Assembly: GCA_012927625.1 (NCBI GenBank)
Contig: JABBOV010000003.1
Coordinates: 124,001-188,000 of the forward strand
Source: Glaciimonas sp.
Lineage (GTDB): Bacteria; Pseudomonadota; Gammaproteobacteria; Burkholderiales; Burkholderiaceae_D
Length of the DNA stretch: 64,000 bases
Reading direction: 5' to 3'
The position numbers were made by a program, and so were the translations under genes. Shown here one piece after another: positions 20,001 to 27,000 of the stretch. Each line of letters starts with the position of its first letter. Within the stretch, counting starts at the first letter, position 1. The notes under the pieces were generated by a model. It ran no database searches and had not been told where the DNA came from. It saw only the letters and a list, made by a program, of their open reading frames with translations.

Positions 20001-21055
20001 GTAATGGCAGCTATGGCGGTACCCGCTGTTTCAGCTGTTGCAAAAGCCGCAACTGCTGTTGCTGTGCCGGTAACCGTCGTCAAGCTTGCTGCAGTGACCA
20101 GGCCGGAAGTCTTGGCGTCGATAGCGGCTAAATCGGCCGCCGCTATGGTGGTATCAGACACCGCCACCGTGGCGGTAGATGCCACAACTAAAGACGCCGG
20201 TGTTACCAGCGCTGCTATTATTTCTGCTGTCGTGCCGGTGATGTTGATGGCGTTGCTTGCAGTTACTACGCCGGTCGTGAGATTGCCAATGGCACTGAGA
20301 TCAGTTGCCAGGACATTTGCAGCAGCAGCATCCGTTAGCGTGGCTGCAACGGCTGGTGCCTTGGTGATGCCGGCTGATGTCATGACCGCTTTAACATCTG
20401 CTGCAGAGCCGGTGATCGTGGTGACTTTTACCGCGCCAACCACTGCAACATTCTGAGCATCCAAGTTCAACAACGCGCTGGCAGGCACAGTGCCGGTCAA
20501 TCCGCCCGGCAGATTCCCGTTCGATCCGCCCGTTAGATCCTGATTAACGATTGCATTTGCCGCAGTCGCTGCATCTATCACGCCGACCATAATGCTTTTA
20601 GCGACGCCAATATCGATACCCTTTGCAGTCAACGCGTAGTATTCGCCGACCAGTACCTTGGAGTTGATGATTGCCTTGGATGCCAGCACGATTGGGTCGG
20701 CGCCAGCGTAGTTGGCAACGTTCTTGATGATTTCAGCGACGATTGCGCCTTGCGTTGTGCCGGCCTGACCCAGACGACCAACCCAGTAATTAACGCCACC
20801 TTGATCTGGGTTAGCACGGCCCAGAAATTTTACGTAGAACTCCTGAATGAACTGCTGGTTCGTCAGCGCGCCCCTGTAGGTGGCTTGGCCTTCCGGGCTG
20901 AGATAGAAAGATTGCGCGATGCTGTTGAGCGATTCGCCGTTAGCGTAAGACTGAATCCAATAGGTCAAGCCGCCCAAATCAGGAGCGCGGTCGAACAACG
21001 AAACATACAATTGGGTAACTTGATCTTGCTGCAACTGGGTAACTGAGGTCGCCAT
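17021..21055 (-). CDS. Giant DUF4214 protein with internal 102- and ~226-residue repeats (predicted secreted)
   Basis: This is 1344 residues. The first ~170 residues form a DUF4214 domain (T-Q-L-Y-V-S-L-F-D-R-A-P-D, F-Y-L-S-P-E-G-Q, F-L-G-R-A-N-P-D), nearly the same as the start of the protein at 24012-27344. Next come about three ~226-residue units and three 102-residue units rich in Thr, Ala and Val, built on variations of D-L-N-L-I-D-A-A-T-T-V-A-V. The last ~150 residues (I-T-L-R-S-A-T-G, D-T-I-I-G-Y, Y-Y-N-A-D) look like the ending of type I secreted beta-rich proteins. There is no Sec signal, so type I secretion is inferred; no secretion genes are in the window. ATG at 21055 has AGGAG 7-8 bp upstream. 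A CRP-type site lies 109 bp upstream. Confidence 0.85.
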   Translation of the reverse strand: MATSVTQLQQDQVTQLYVSLFDRAPDLGGLTYWIQSYANGESLNSIAQSFYLSPEGQATYRGALTNQQFIQEFYVKFLGRANPDQGGVNYWVGRLGQAGTTQGAIVAEIIKNVANYAGADPIVLASKAIINSKVLVGEYYALTAKGIDIGVAKSIMVGVIDAATAANAIVNQDLTGGSNGNLPGGLTGTVPASALLNLDAQNVAVVGAVKVTTITGSAADVKAVMTSAGITKAPAVAATLTDAAAANVLATDLSAIGNLTTGVVTASNAINITGTTAEIIAALVTPASLVVASTATVAVSDTTIAAADLAAIDAKTSGLVTAASLTTVTGTATAVAAFATAETAGTAIAAITDYAATVSGTDMTVAQANTIHAANGTGVISGTIVTGTAAVLAGLLGAGNAYTTTVSAGSVAATDLNLIDAATTVAVGATAVTAITGTTATVKTAMTSAGITKAPAVAATLTDVAGATVLASDLSAIGSLTSGVVTASNAINITGTTAEAIAALVTAASLVVASTAAVAVSDTTIAAADLAAIDAKTSGLITAASLTTITGTATEVAAFATVETAGTAIAAITNYAATVSGTDMTVAQANAIDAANGTGVTTGTIINTSTIASLKTLTATGAANAYTIVIAAGDATAAASDLNLIDAATTVAVGAANVTTITGTTANVKTVMTSAGITKAATVAVTLSDAGTTSILATDLSTIGNLTTGVVTASNAINITGTTAEAIAGLVTAASLVVASTATVAVSDTTIAAADLAAIDAKTSGLITAASLTTVTGTATEVAAFATVETAGTAIAAITNYAATVSGTDMTVAQANTIHAANGTGVISGTIVTGTAAVLAGLLGTGNAYTTTVSAGSVAATDLNLIDAATTVAVGAIAASAIDGAVADVKTAIASSGITRSINYTSTLSDASVSVADANTVHASTTGVVSATIATGTAAVLAGLLGTGNAYTTTVSAGSVAATDLNLIDAATTVAVIATAASAINGAVVDVKTAIASSGITRSTNYTSTLSDASVSVADANTVHASTTGVVSATIVTGTAAVLAGLLGTGNAYITTVSAGSVAATDLNLIDAATTVAVIATAASAINGAVADVKTAIASSGITRSINYTSTLSDASVSVADANTVHASTTGVVSATIATGTAATLAGLLGTGNAYTTTVSAGVADIANLNSIKATTTVAVNATAVTAITDTTNVHVIDLTAAGITYHATAAMTITGGVGANTITLRSATGSVDTVVLNQAANADTIIGYVVADDTIQLSKAAYTALTASVGATTLGTEFATFANAAALNGGSVAGSTDAQHFIFLQDTGALYYNADAATAGGLVLVGSFQVGVLLVATEFTIIA
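17545..20460. repeat. Long near-identical in-frame tandem repeats
   Basis: The anchor CGATCAAGTTGAGGTC recurs at 17845, 18151 and 18457 (306-bp spacing, 102 codons), then at 19120 and 19798 (663 and 678 bp, about 221 and 226 codons). Units differ by few bases, including silent sites. This implies recent duplication or ongoing gene conversion and makes the locus prone to length change by recombination. Confidence 0.9.
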
Positions 21056-21156
21056 GTGACGTAACTCCTGATAAGGAAATACTAGATATAGATCGGAGCG
21101 AAGACACAATCCGCATTTTATGTGCTGGGAGTATCGCTTAAGTTGCCGTAGAACAA

Positions 21157-21172
21157 TGTGATGCCAGTCACG
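21157..21172 (-). promoter_or_regulatory. CRP-type operator upstream of the 1344-residue DUF4214 gene
   Basis: TGTGATGCCAGTCACG fits the cAMP-CRP consensus TGTGA-N6-TCACA except the last base. Its centre is 109 bp upstream of the ATG at 21055. The same site lies at the same distance from the paralogous gene (27446-27461), inside a conserved block that also contains GTATCGC and GTTGCCG. Confidence 0.65.
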
Positions 21173-21196
21173 TTCCCCCGAAAAATAAAAATAACA

Positions 21197-21232
21197 GGGG
21201 CAAGACCACGCTTTACGCACCAATGACAAGAA
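21197..21232. repeat. Dispersed repeat, copy D (left part only)
   Basis: GGGGCAAGACCACGCTTTAC followed by GCACCAATGACAAGAA matches the left arm of copy B (16476-16507). Immediately next to it, AGAAACAAAAGGACACC is present as a short tandem (about 21231-21267). Confidence 0.65.
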
Positions 21233-21257
21233 GAAACAAAAGGACACCGAAAGAAAC

Positions 21258-21275
21258 AAAAGGACACCCACTTTG
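21258..21275. repeat. Short repeat AAAAGGACACCCACTTTG, inverted with respect to the copy at 23761-23778
   Basis: AAAAGGACACCCACTTTG here and its exact reverse complement at 23761-23778 lie just outside, respectively just left of, the two ~195-bp direct repeats. They are probably part of the same mobile-element history. The whole gap 21056-21491 holds promoter, repeat and terminator sequence, and no supported gene. Confidence 0.65.
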
Positions 21276-21296
21276 TTTTCCCGCTTTGTTTAAAAC

Positions 21297-21491
21297 GTAA
21301 ACGAAAAACCCCACTGCCTTGTGAGCAGCGGGGTTCAAATTTCAACTTGACGTTCAGGCATTCGGCGCAATGGTGTAACAGGGATTTCGAATGGCATGCC
21401 ATTCGCCTGCGAAACAATATCCGCTTGCAAGCGGGTATGCGCCCTGCAAGGGCTTCGCTTATTGACGCCCGGCGAATTGCGCCTTACGGCC
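21297..21491. repeat. ~195-bp direct repeat, left copy (multi-hairpin)
   Basis: The sequence from GTAAACGAAAAACCCC to GCCTTACGGCC recurs at 23794-23989 with 7 substitutions and one extra A. It contains a terminator hairpin, a perfect 18-bp palindrome CGAATGGCATGCCATTCG (21388-21405), CCGCTTGCAAGCGG-type and GCCCTGCAAGGGC-type near-palindromes. It ends exactly at the stop codon of the RelE-like toxin. Confidence 0.9.
21304..21335 (-). terminator. Intrinsic terminator in the left direct repeat
   Basis: On the minus strand AACCCCGCTGC, a 7-nt loop and GCAGTGGGGTT run into a T-rich stretch. It would end transcripts of the RelE-like toxin operon before the giant gene's promoter. Confidence 0.8.
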
Positions 21492-21770
21492 CTATCGCTT
21501 CAAGTCCCGATAGAAGTTTTCATGCGAGCCCAGCAATAACAACAGCCGCGTGCCCGGGTCGTATTCGTAGGCCAGCAACATAAGTTGGTCATTGCATTTG
21601 AACTTATGCACCAATACGCCCGCCAGATCGCCTTTCTTGGCTTCGCCAATACTCGGCTCCCGCACAATGTCGGCCACAGCATCATCCATATCGGCTTTTT
21701 GATTCTGGTGTATGCGCTTGTAAGCCCGTTTGAACATCGCGCTTTGCTGAACCTGAACAGCATCAGCCAT
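21492..21770 (-). CDS. RelE/ParE-family toxin
   Basis: The 92-residue protein shows the RelE-like pattern F-K-R-A-Y-K-R-I-H near the start, K-K-G-D-L-A-G-V-L-V-H-K-F in the middle and L-L-L-L-L-G-S-H-E-N-F-Y-R-D-L at the end, which is where catalytic residues of YoeB/RelE relatives cluster. It would be a ribosome-dependent mRNA interferase or a related toxin. The ATG overlaps the antitoxin stop as TGATG, which couples translation. Its stop codon touches the end of the left ~195-bp direct repeat. No lesions are seen, so the module looks functional. Confidence 0.85.
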   Translation of the reverse strand: MADAVQVQQSAMFKRAYKRIHQNQKADMDDAVADIVREPSIGEAKKGDLAGVLVHKFKCNDQLMLLAYEYDPGTRLLLLLGSHENFYRDLKR

Positions 21771-21997
21771 CAGCTGCGCTGTCCTTCCGGCACAAAGGTC
21801 GTGGCAAGCGTCGGCCCTTCTGCGCCGGCAATCAGCAAATCCCGGACAAAATCAATCGGCAAATCGGGGTTATCTAAAGCGGTTCTCCCCAGCAAAGCCC
21901 AAAATTCTATTTGTCCGGCAATCGTGCGTCGTTCAGCCTTGGCTTGCGCTCGCGCCATTTCGTATAAAACGTCATCTATACGTACCGGCATTCCCAT
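21770..21997 (-). CDS. ParD-like antitoxin
   Basis: This 75-residue protein begins M-G-M-P-V-R-I-D-D-V-L-Y-E-M-A-R-A-Q-A-K-A-E-R-R-T, then I-A-G-Q-I-E-F-W-A-L-L-G. This is the ParD-like antitoxin pattern, with a ribbon-helix-helix type start for DNA binding and autoregulation. The acidic and Pro/Gly-rich C-terminus would mask the toxin. ATG at 21997 has GGTGAGG just upstream; the 14-codon extension to 22039 is hydrophobic and less likely. It is the first gene of the pair and overlaps the toxin start by one base. Confidence 0.85.
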   Translation of the reverse strand: MGMPVRIDDVLYEMARAQAKAERRTIAGQIEFWALLGRTALDNPDLPIDFVRDLLIAGAEGPTLATTFVPEGQRS

Positions 21998-22129
21998 AGC
22001 CTCACCCCCGAAAATAAAATACTGCAAAAGTAGTTTCATGATCGAGCAAGCCCAATTTCACTGCAAACATGCGCTCGCTACACAAACGCCTACATGCCAG
22101 CCGGTTTTTCACTGATGTCTATGTGCCGG

Positions 22130-23158
22130 TCAAGCTGCCCGCTGCGGCTGTGAGCCAAACATCTTGCGTGCGGTGTGGATGCCGCGCAGATATTTGATCT
22201 GACGCCGCGCACACAAGTCGATCAGCGCCCCCGGAGCGCCCACGGCGCTGCCGAACTCCTTCAGGAAACGGGTCGAAAAATCAATAAACGCGGGGCCATC
22301 GACACCGATGCGCTCCAGGATTTTCGGTTGATGCGCGGCAATCATGCCTTTCTTTTTCGGCTGCAGCGCCCTTCCGGTCCAGTCGACCAGTTCCACGTAG
22401 TCCTCAAAAGCGAATGGAATCGCCCATGCAGTGCGGCCGGTGGCGTCGAACGGCATCAAGGGCGCTTGCGGCAATGGGGCTTCGGTTGCGTCGCCTGCGC
22501 TTGCGCGCGCCGCCGGCGCCGCTCCCAGCCGCTCCTGAATCGACGTGTAATCCGAGGTTTCCGGCGTCTCGGCCATGCCTGCGCGCACCGGGTTCAAATC
22601 GACATACGCCATCGCCGCCAGCAGCGCTTGTTCGTCCAGCAGCGCCTGGCTCTTGAAACGCCCCTCCCAGAAGCGCCCGGTGCAGCCATCTTCGCCATTC
22701 GCCTGACGCGCAAGCGATTCGTTCAGGCCGCGCATGAACCACGACAAGTCATGCAGACGGGCGCGATAGAGTGCGGCGATTTCCGCAACCTTGGCGATTT
22801 CCGCCCGGTCCATTCCGGCGCGGGCCGGCGAAAGATAGCGCCTCACCAGCAACGGGCCGGTAAACAGTTGCGTCCAGCGGGTCAGCACCTCATCCACGCT
22901 CCATCCCAGCGCCCGCGCCCGGTCGACGTGCGCCACGACGTGATAGTGATTGCTCATCACAGCAAAGGCGGCAATGTCGATGGCGAAGATGGCTGCCAGT
23001 TCCTTGATGCGCGCCGCAATCCAGCCGCGCCGGTGCTCGAAATTCTTCCCGGTCAAACGGTCTTCGCCGCACAAAAAAGCACGTCGCACACAGCGCGAAA
23101 CACAGTGATACCAGGCGGTGTCGCCAAGGCTGATAAGGGCGGAGCGGGGTTGGGTCAC
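22130..23158 (-). CDS. REP-associated tyrosine transposase (RAYT, Y1/IS200-like)
   Basis: The 342-residue protein has the IS200-like Y1 domain: W-Y-H-C-V-S-R-C-V-R-R-A-F-L-C-G at the start, the metal-binding HUH-type segment M-S-N-H-Y-H-V-V and the later A-Y-V-D-L-N-P-V-R-A-G typical of RAYTs. RAYTs act as single-strand endonucleases on REP hairpins and are usually single-copy and domesticated. GTG at 23158 gives V-T-Q-P-R-S-A-L, the family start; the 28-codon upstream extension overlaps DUF2442. It starts 5 bp after the DUF2442 stop, an odd tight junction. No terminal repeats of a full IS are evident, but several REP-like families occur in the window. Confidence 0.88.
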   Translation of the reverse strand: MTQPRSALISLGDTAWYHCVSRCVRRAFLCGEDRLTGKNFEHRRGWIAARIKELAAIFAIDIAAFAVMSNHYHVVAHVDRARALGWSVDEVLTRWTQLFTGPLLVRRYLSPARAGMDRAEIAKVAEIAALYRARLHDLSWFMRGLNESLARQANGEDGCTGRFWEGRFKSQALLDEQALLAAMAYVDLNPVRAGMAETPETSDYTSIQERLGAAPAARASAGDATEAPLPQAPLMPFDATGRTAWAIPFAFEDYVELVDWTGRALQPKKKGMIAAHQPKILERIGVDGPAFIDFSTRFLKEFGSAVGAPGALIDLCARRQIKYLRGIHTARKMFGSQPQRAA

Positions 23159-23163
23159 GGCAG

Positions 23164-23412
23164 TCAGGCCGAAATGGATGCGATTGGGACGGACCGGTCG
23201 TAAAGCGTTTCCGGGGCAATATCCAGATCCCCTGGCCAACATACCGTGTCCAGGGCGACGAATGCCTGCTTGAATAGGACAATATCCTGCAACCGCGTAA
23301 ACACACCCCGATTTAGATATGGCCGCGCATCGAACAAACGATGATCACCGGTACTAAACCAGAGTTCCAGAGAAAAGTCTTCCCGAGGCATGACACGAAT
23401 GACGGATTCCAT
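23164..23412 (-). CDS. DUF2442-domain protein (putative antitoxin-like partner)
   Basis: This 82-residue protein shows the DUF2442 pattern: V-I-R-V-M-P-R-E-D, L-E-L-W-F-S-T-G, F-D-A-R-P-Y-L-N-R-G-V-F, then V-C-W-P-G-D-L-D-I-A-P-E-T-L-Y. ATG at 23412 follows AGGAG closely. It begins 8 bp after the DUF4160 gene. The DUF4160-DUF2442 pairing recurs in bacteria and is often suspected to be a toxin-antitoxin-like module, but no biochemical role is established to my knowledge. Confidence 0.85.
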   Translation of the reverse strand: MESVIRVMPREDFSLELWFSTGDHRLFDARPYLNRGVFTRLQDIVLFKQAFVALDTVCWPGDLDIAPETLYDRSVPIASISA

Positions 23413-23420
23413 AAACTCTC

Positions 23421-23690
23421 CTAGCGCAACGGCTCTATGACGAACGGAGTCTGTCCATTGACGGCAAGCTCCCAATCGGCCAATAACGACTCACGGTGAA
23501 TCTCGACCCAAGCCTGAACCAATCGCGTTTTGGCAACAGGAATTTCTCCAGCCAGAACCGATCCATCCAAAATCGAGAAAGAAGCATCCTGTCCTCGATA
23601 TTTCGCGTGGATGTGAGGCAATTTGTGTCTCTCGTCATCGTAGAAGTAAAGGCTGATGATAATGCCGTAGAACATGCTAATGGCGGGCAC
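23421..23690 (-). CDS. DUF4160-domain protein
   Basis: The 89-residue protein has the DUF4160 signature: M-F-Y-G-I-I-I-S-L-Y-F-Y-D-D, H-K-L-P-H-I-H-A-K-Y, G-E-I-P, and W-V-E-I-H-R-E-S-L-L-A-D-W near the end. The H-I-H motif is the most conserved feature and could be catalytic or metal-binding. GTG at 23690 is favoured by a perfect GGAGGT five bases upstream; an internal ATG five codons later is the alternative. It heads a five-gene same-strand series bracketed by direct repeats. Confidence 0.85.
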   Translation of the reverse strand: MPAISMFYGIIISLYFYDDERHKLPHIHAKYRGQDASFSILDGSVLAGEIPVAKTRLVQAWVEIHRESLLADWELAVNGQTPFVIEPLR

Positions 23691-23760
23691 TGCGCACCTC
23701 CAGATAAATGATCAATCGGATACTTCATGAAAGGATATCGCACAACGGGCGTTATGTAAA

Positions 23761-23778
23761 CAAAGTGGGTGTCCTTTT
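23761..23778. repeat. Short repeat CAAAGTGGGTGTCCTTTT, inverse of 21258-21275
   Basis: Exact reverse complement of the copy at 21258-21275, lying just left of the right-hand ~195-bp repeat. The 23691-24011 gap otherwise holds the direct repeat and a terminator. Confidence 0.65.
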
Positions 23779-23793
23779 GTTTGTTTTTTGGAT

Positions 23794-23989
23794 GTAAACG
23801 AAAAAACCCCACTGCCTTGTGAGCAGCGGGGTTCAAATTTCAACTTGACGTTCAGGCATTCGGCGCAATGGTGTAACAGGGATTTCGAATGGCATGCCAT
23901 TCGCCTGTGAAACGGTATCCGCTTGCAAGCGGATATGCGCCCTGCAAGGGCTTCGCTTATTAACGCCCTACGAATTGCGCCTTACGGCC
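23794..23989. repeat. ~195-bp direct repeat, right copy
   Basis: Same orientation as 21297-21491, with 7 substitutions and one indel over about 196 bp. It contains the same palindromes and terminator. The pair brackets DUF4160, DUF2442, the RAYT and the ParD/RelE genes, so recombination between copies would delete all five. Confidence 0.9.
23801..23833 (-). terminator. Intrinsic terminator of the 1110-residue DUF4214 gene
   Basis: On the minus strand AACCCCGCTGC, a 7-nt loop and GCAGTGGGGTT are followed by TTTT, about 180 bp after the stop of the 24012-27344 gene. Identical in form to the hairpin in the left repeat. Confidence 0.82.
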
Positions 23990-24011
23990 TTGTCCCTTAT
24001 TGTTTCTTTAT

Positions 24012-27000
24012 TTATGCCAAAGTAATCAGACCAGAAGCACCACCAATACCTGTGACGGAACCGGCGACATAACCAATCAACACAATCGCTTCATGGCCGA
24101 TAGCACCACCACCCAAAGTTGCATTGCTGTCATAAACAACCATCGAATCAGTACCTGTTGCAGCACCGACAAACGTGTTGGTCGTTCCACCAACGTACGT
24201 ACCACGAACGACTTCAACGCCGTTGTCCACCAGTGTCAGACCAAGCAAGGTAATTGCTGCAGTACCATTAGCGATCAGACCACCACTACCAGCACCAGCT
24301 GCGGCTGTATAGGATGCAGCAGCCAACTGGATTGTGTCGCCCTTAGCCATACCGGTGATCACGTCAAAAGCCGTGGTCGAAATGGAGTTGGCTACTGGTG
24401 AAGTACCAAAAGCACCTGTATCACCACCGAGAGCAGCACCAGCATTAGCTGTGGCCGCCAACTTAATCGAATCAATACCAGAATGCGCACCGAACGTGAC
24501 CTTGTCTGCACCAGCACCACCGGTTACTGTGTTTGCACCAGTACCCAGAGTGATCACGTCAGCACCGGAACCGGAAACGACGATGTTAGCGCCGTTGCCC
24601 AGAGTTACGTTGTGAATACCAGCACCCGACAGGTTGGCGCTGACCACTTTGTTATCAGTTGCACCGTTGATTGTGACTCCGGTAGTAATCGAGTCAATCA
24701 AAGTTACCGCGATATCACCAGTCAATGTCAGATTTGACAGAGTGGCGGTTGTGAAGCCGCCAATCGTAACAAGTGCTGTAGCGGCTGTGCTTGTATTAGC
24801 GATAGTGATGTTCGCGGCACTGTCAGTCAATGTCGTGATCGTTGTGGCATTCAAGCCACCAAACGTCAGCGAGCCCAGGCTGTTATCAGTCAAACCAGTG
24901 ATAGTCGTGCCGATAGTGCCGGTTTCATTGCTGTTGATAGCGAGCGTTGTAGCGCTGTCTGCCAGCGTTGTAACGGTCAGGCCAGCAGTGCCGGTTACGT
25001 TCAAAGTACCCAAGAAGCTGTCGGTCAGAGTGGAGATTATGTGAACTGCACCACCGACGCTAGCATTGCTTACTACATTGACAGTGCCAACGCCGATGGC
25101 GTTCGCATCTTGCAACGTCAGTGCATTGGTGGTGAAGCCAATCTTCGTTGCCGCTGTACCCAAGTTCACTGTAACGATGTCATTCACACCAGCGGTATCA
25201 GCTGTTTGATAAACAATCGCACCGGTTGTAGCCAAGTCAAGCGCCAAGCTTGTACCAGCTTTAACACCCGTGAATGAGGTGGTCGCGTTAGTACCAGCCA
25301 CATGAATCGCGTTGAAGCCTGTGAGCACGCTCATATCAACGATGCCGGTCACGGCAGCAGTCGTACCTAAAGTGGTGAAACCGGTCACGTTTTTCACAGT
25401 ATTAGCTGCCGTGAAAGTCGTACCAGCGGCGTTCAAGACCAGTTCATTGTTGGTTGCTGTACCGCCAGTAATGGTCTTGGTTGCATCAGCGGAAATCGTG
25501 ATGACGTCTTGACCAGTCGAACCAACGAACGATTGGGTTGTAGCATCCAACGTTGCAGTGATCACGCCGCTGGATGTTGTGGTGAGAGCCAGAGCTGCAC
25601 CACGGGCAGAAACGTCACCTGAGAATCCAGCAGCGCCACTTACAGCAACTGTTTTCAGATTAGTCAAGCCGGTCAGCGAAGTGAATGTAACATTGCTTGC
25701 ACCGGAAATATTCAGTGCTGTGGCAGCTGTGTCATTTACCTGCGCGATGACGGACTTTGTTGCGCCTGTCGTAACATTGATTGTTTTAAACTGATTGCTA
25801 GAATCAGAAATCGCAGCAGCAGTCAGGCCATTGACGTTCAGGGCCAATGTCGTGTTGGTTGGAGTTGTCAGTCCTTCTGTCAGACCCAGTGTGCCGCCAG
25901 TCCCCGAGAGGTTCAAAGTCGCCAAAGCGTTGGACGAAATAGTCGAAGTGCCGTAACCACCCAAAGAAACCGTGGCAATTGTTGCTGCAGTAGTTAGGCT
26001 ACCTGCATTCACATCGGTAATAGCGACATTGCCGTCCGCGATACCGATTACGGCAGCTACTTTATTGCTTGTGTTAGCAACAGCAGCAGTCGCGTTAGCA
26101 GCCGCAACAGCATTTGTTTGTGTAACAGAAACGGAAGTTGTTGTTGCCTTACCATTCACAACTACAGCACCGCCATTGATTGTGACGCCACCGCCAGCAC
26201 CAGCAGCAGCAGCAGCAGCAGTGGCAGCAGTAGCAGTAGCAGGCGTGATATTTTCAACAATGGTTACTGTCGAGCCGCCAGTAACAGTAATAGCACCTTG
26301 TACGTCACCGTTATTAACAATTGCGCCTGTCGTAGTGATGTTCACAGCACCTGTCGGAGCTGTTGTGCCACCGACAATGACCGTGCCAGCAACGAGTGTT
26401 ACGCCTGTCGCGGTAACTGTTACTGTAGAACCGCCATCAACTGCGATGGCGCTTGCGCCTTGAACATCATTTACTGAAACAGCAGTAGTTCCAGCAGCAG
26501 TCACTGTATCGACGCCAGCCGATGCGTTAATGTTGAGTGCTGTCAAGCCAGCGTAGCCAGTTGCTGTATTCACGATCTCACCAGCTGTGCTGGAGATATT
26601 CAATGTCTGAATGTTCTTGACAGTGAGTGCTGGCATTGTGCCAACACCGCTTGTGTCCAAGATATTCAATGTGTTGACGCCTGTACCACCGTCGATGGAA
26701 TCGAACGGGGTCACTGTGCCGACTGTTAAACCTGCGTTCAACACACCATTGAACGTATCGTTGCCAGCAGCACCAACCAATGTATCCACACCAGTAGTGA
26801 GTGTGTAGATTTGGCCATTAGTCGCAGTCTGACCAGCGATTGCAGCTGCTGCAGTAGTTGCATCCACCACGCCGGCCACAATACTTTTAGCAGTGGCGAT
26901 GTTGTTGCCATTTGCAGTCAATGCATAGTATTCGCCGACTGTAACCTTGGCATTGATGATTGCCTGGGATGACAGCACGACTGGATCGGTGCCAACATAA

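Noticed and set aside
18660-20456. Three plus-strand ORFs of 150-173 residues opposite the giant gene
   Set aside because: They repeat with the same period as the coding repeats on the other strand, as expected for shadows of low-complexity Ala/Thr/Val codons.
17545-20460. Regularly spaced repeats that could suggest a CRISPR or satellite array
   Set aside because: The spacing is in frame and units encode continuous protein; no short repeat with unique spacers occurs.
21118-21417. Minus-strand ORF with H-S-K-S-L-L-H-H-C-A-E-C (also at 23712-23900)
   Set aside because: Both lie in the ~195-bp repeat and short flanking repeats; the frame overlaps a terminator and the start of the giant gene's region. 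It is a repeat artefact seen in both copies.
26200-26241. CAG/GCT triplet tract as a phase-variation switch
   Set aside because: Changes of a triplet tract alter only the number of Ala residues and do not switch the frame.
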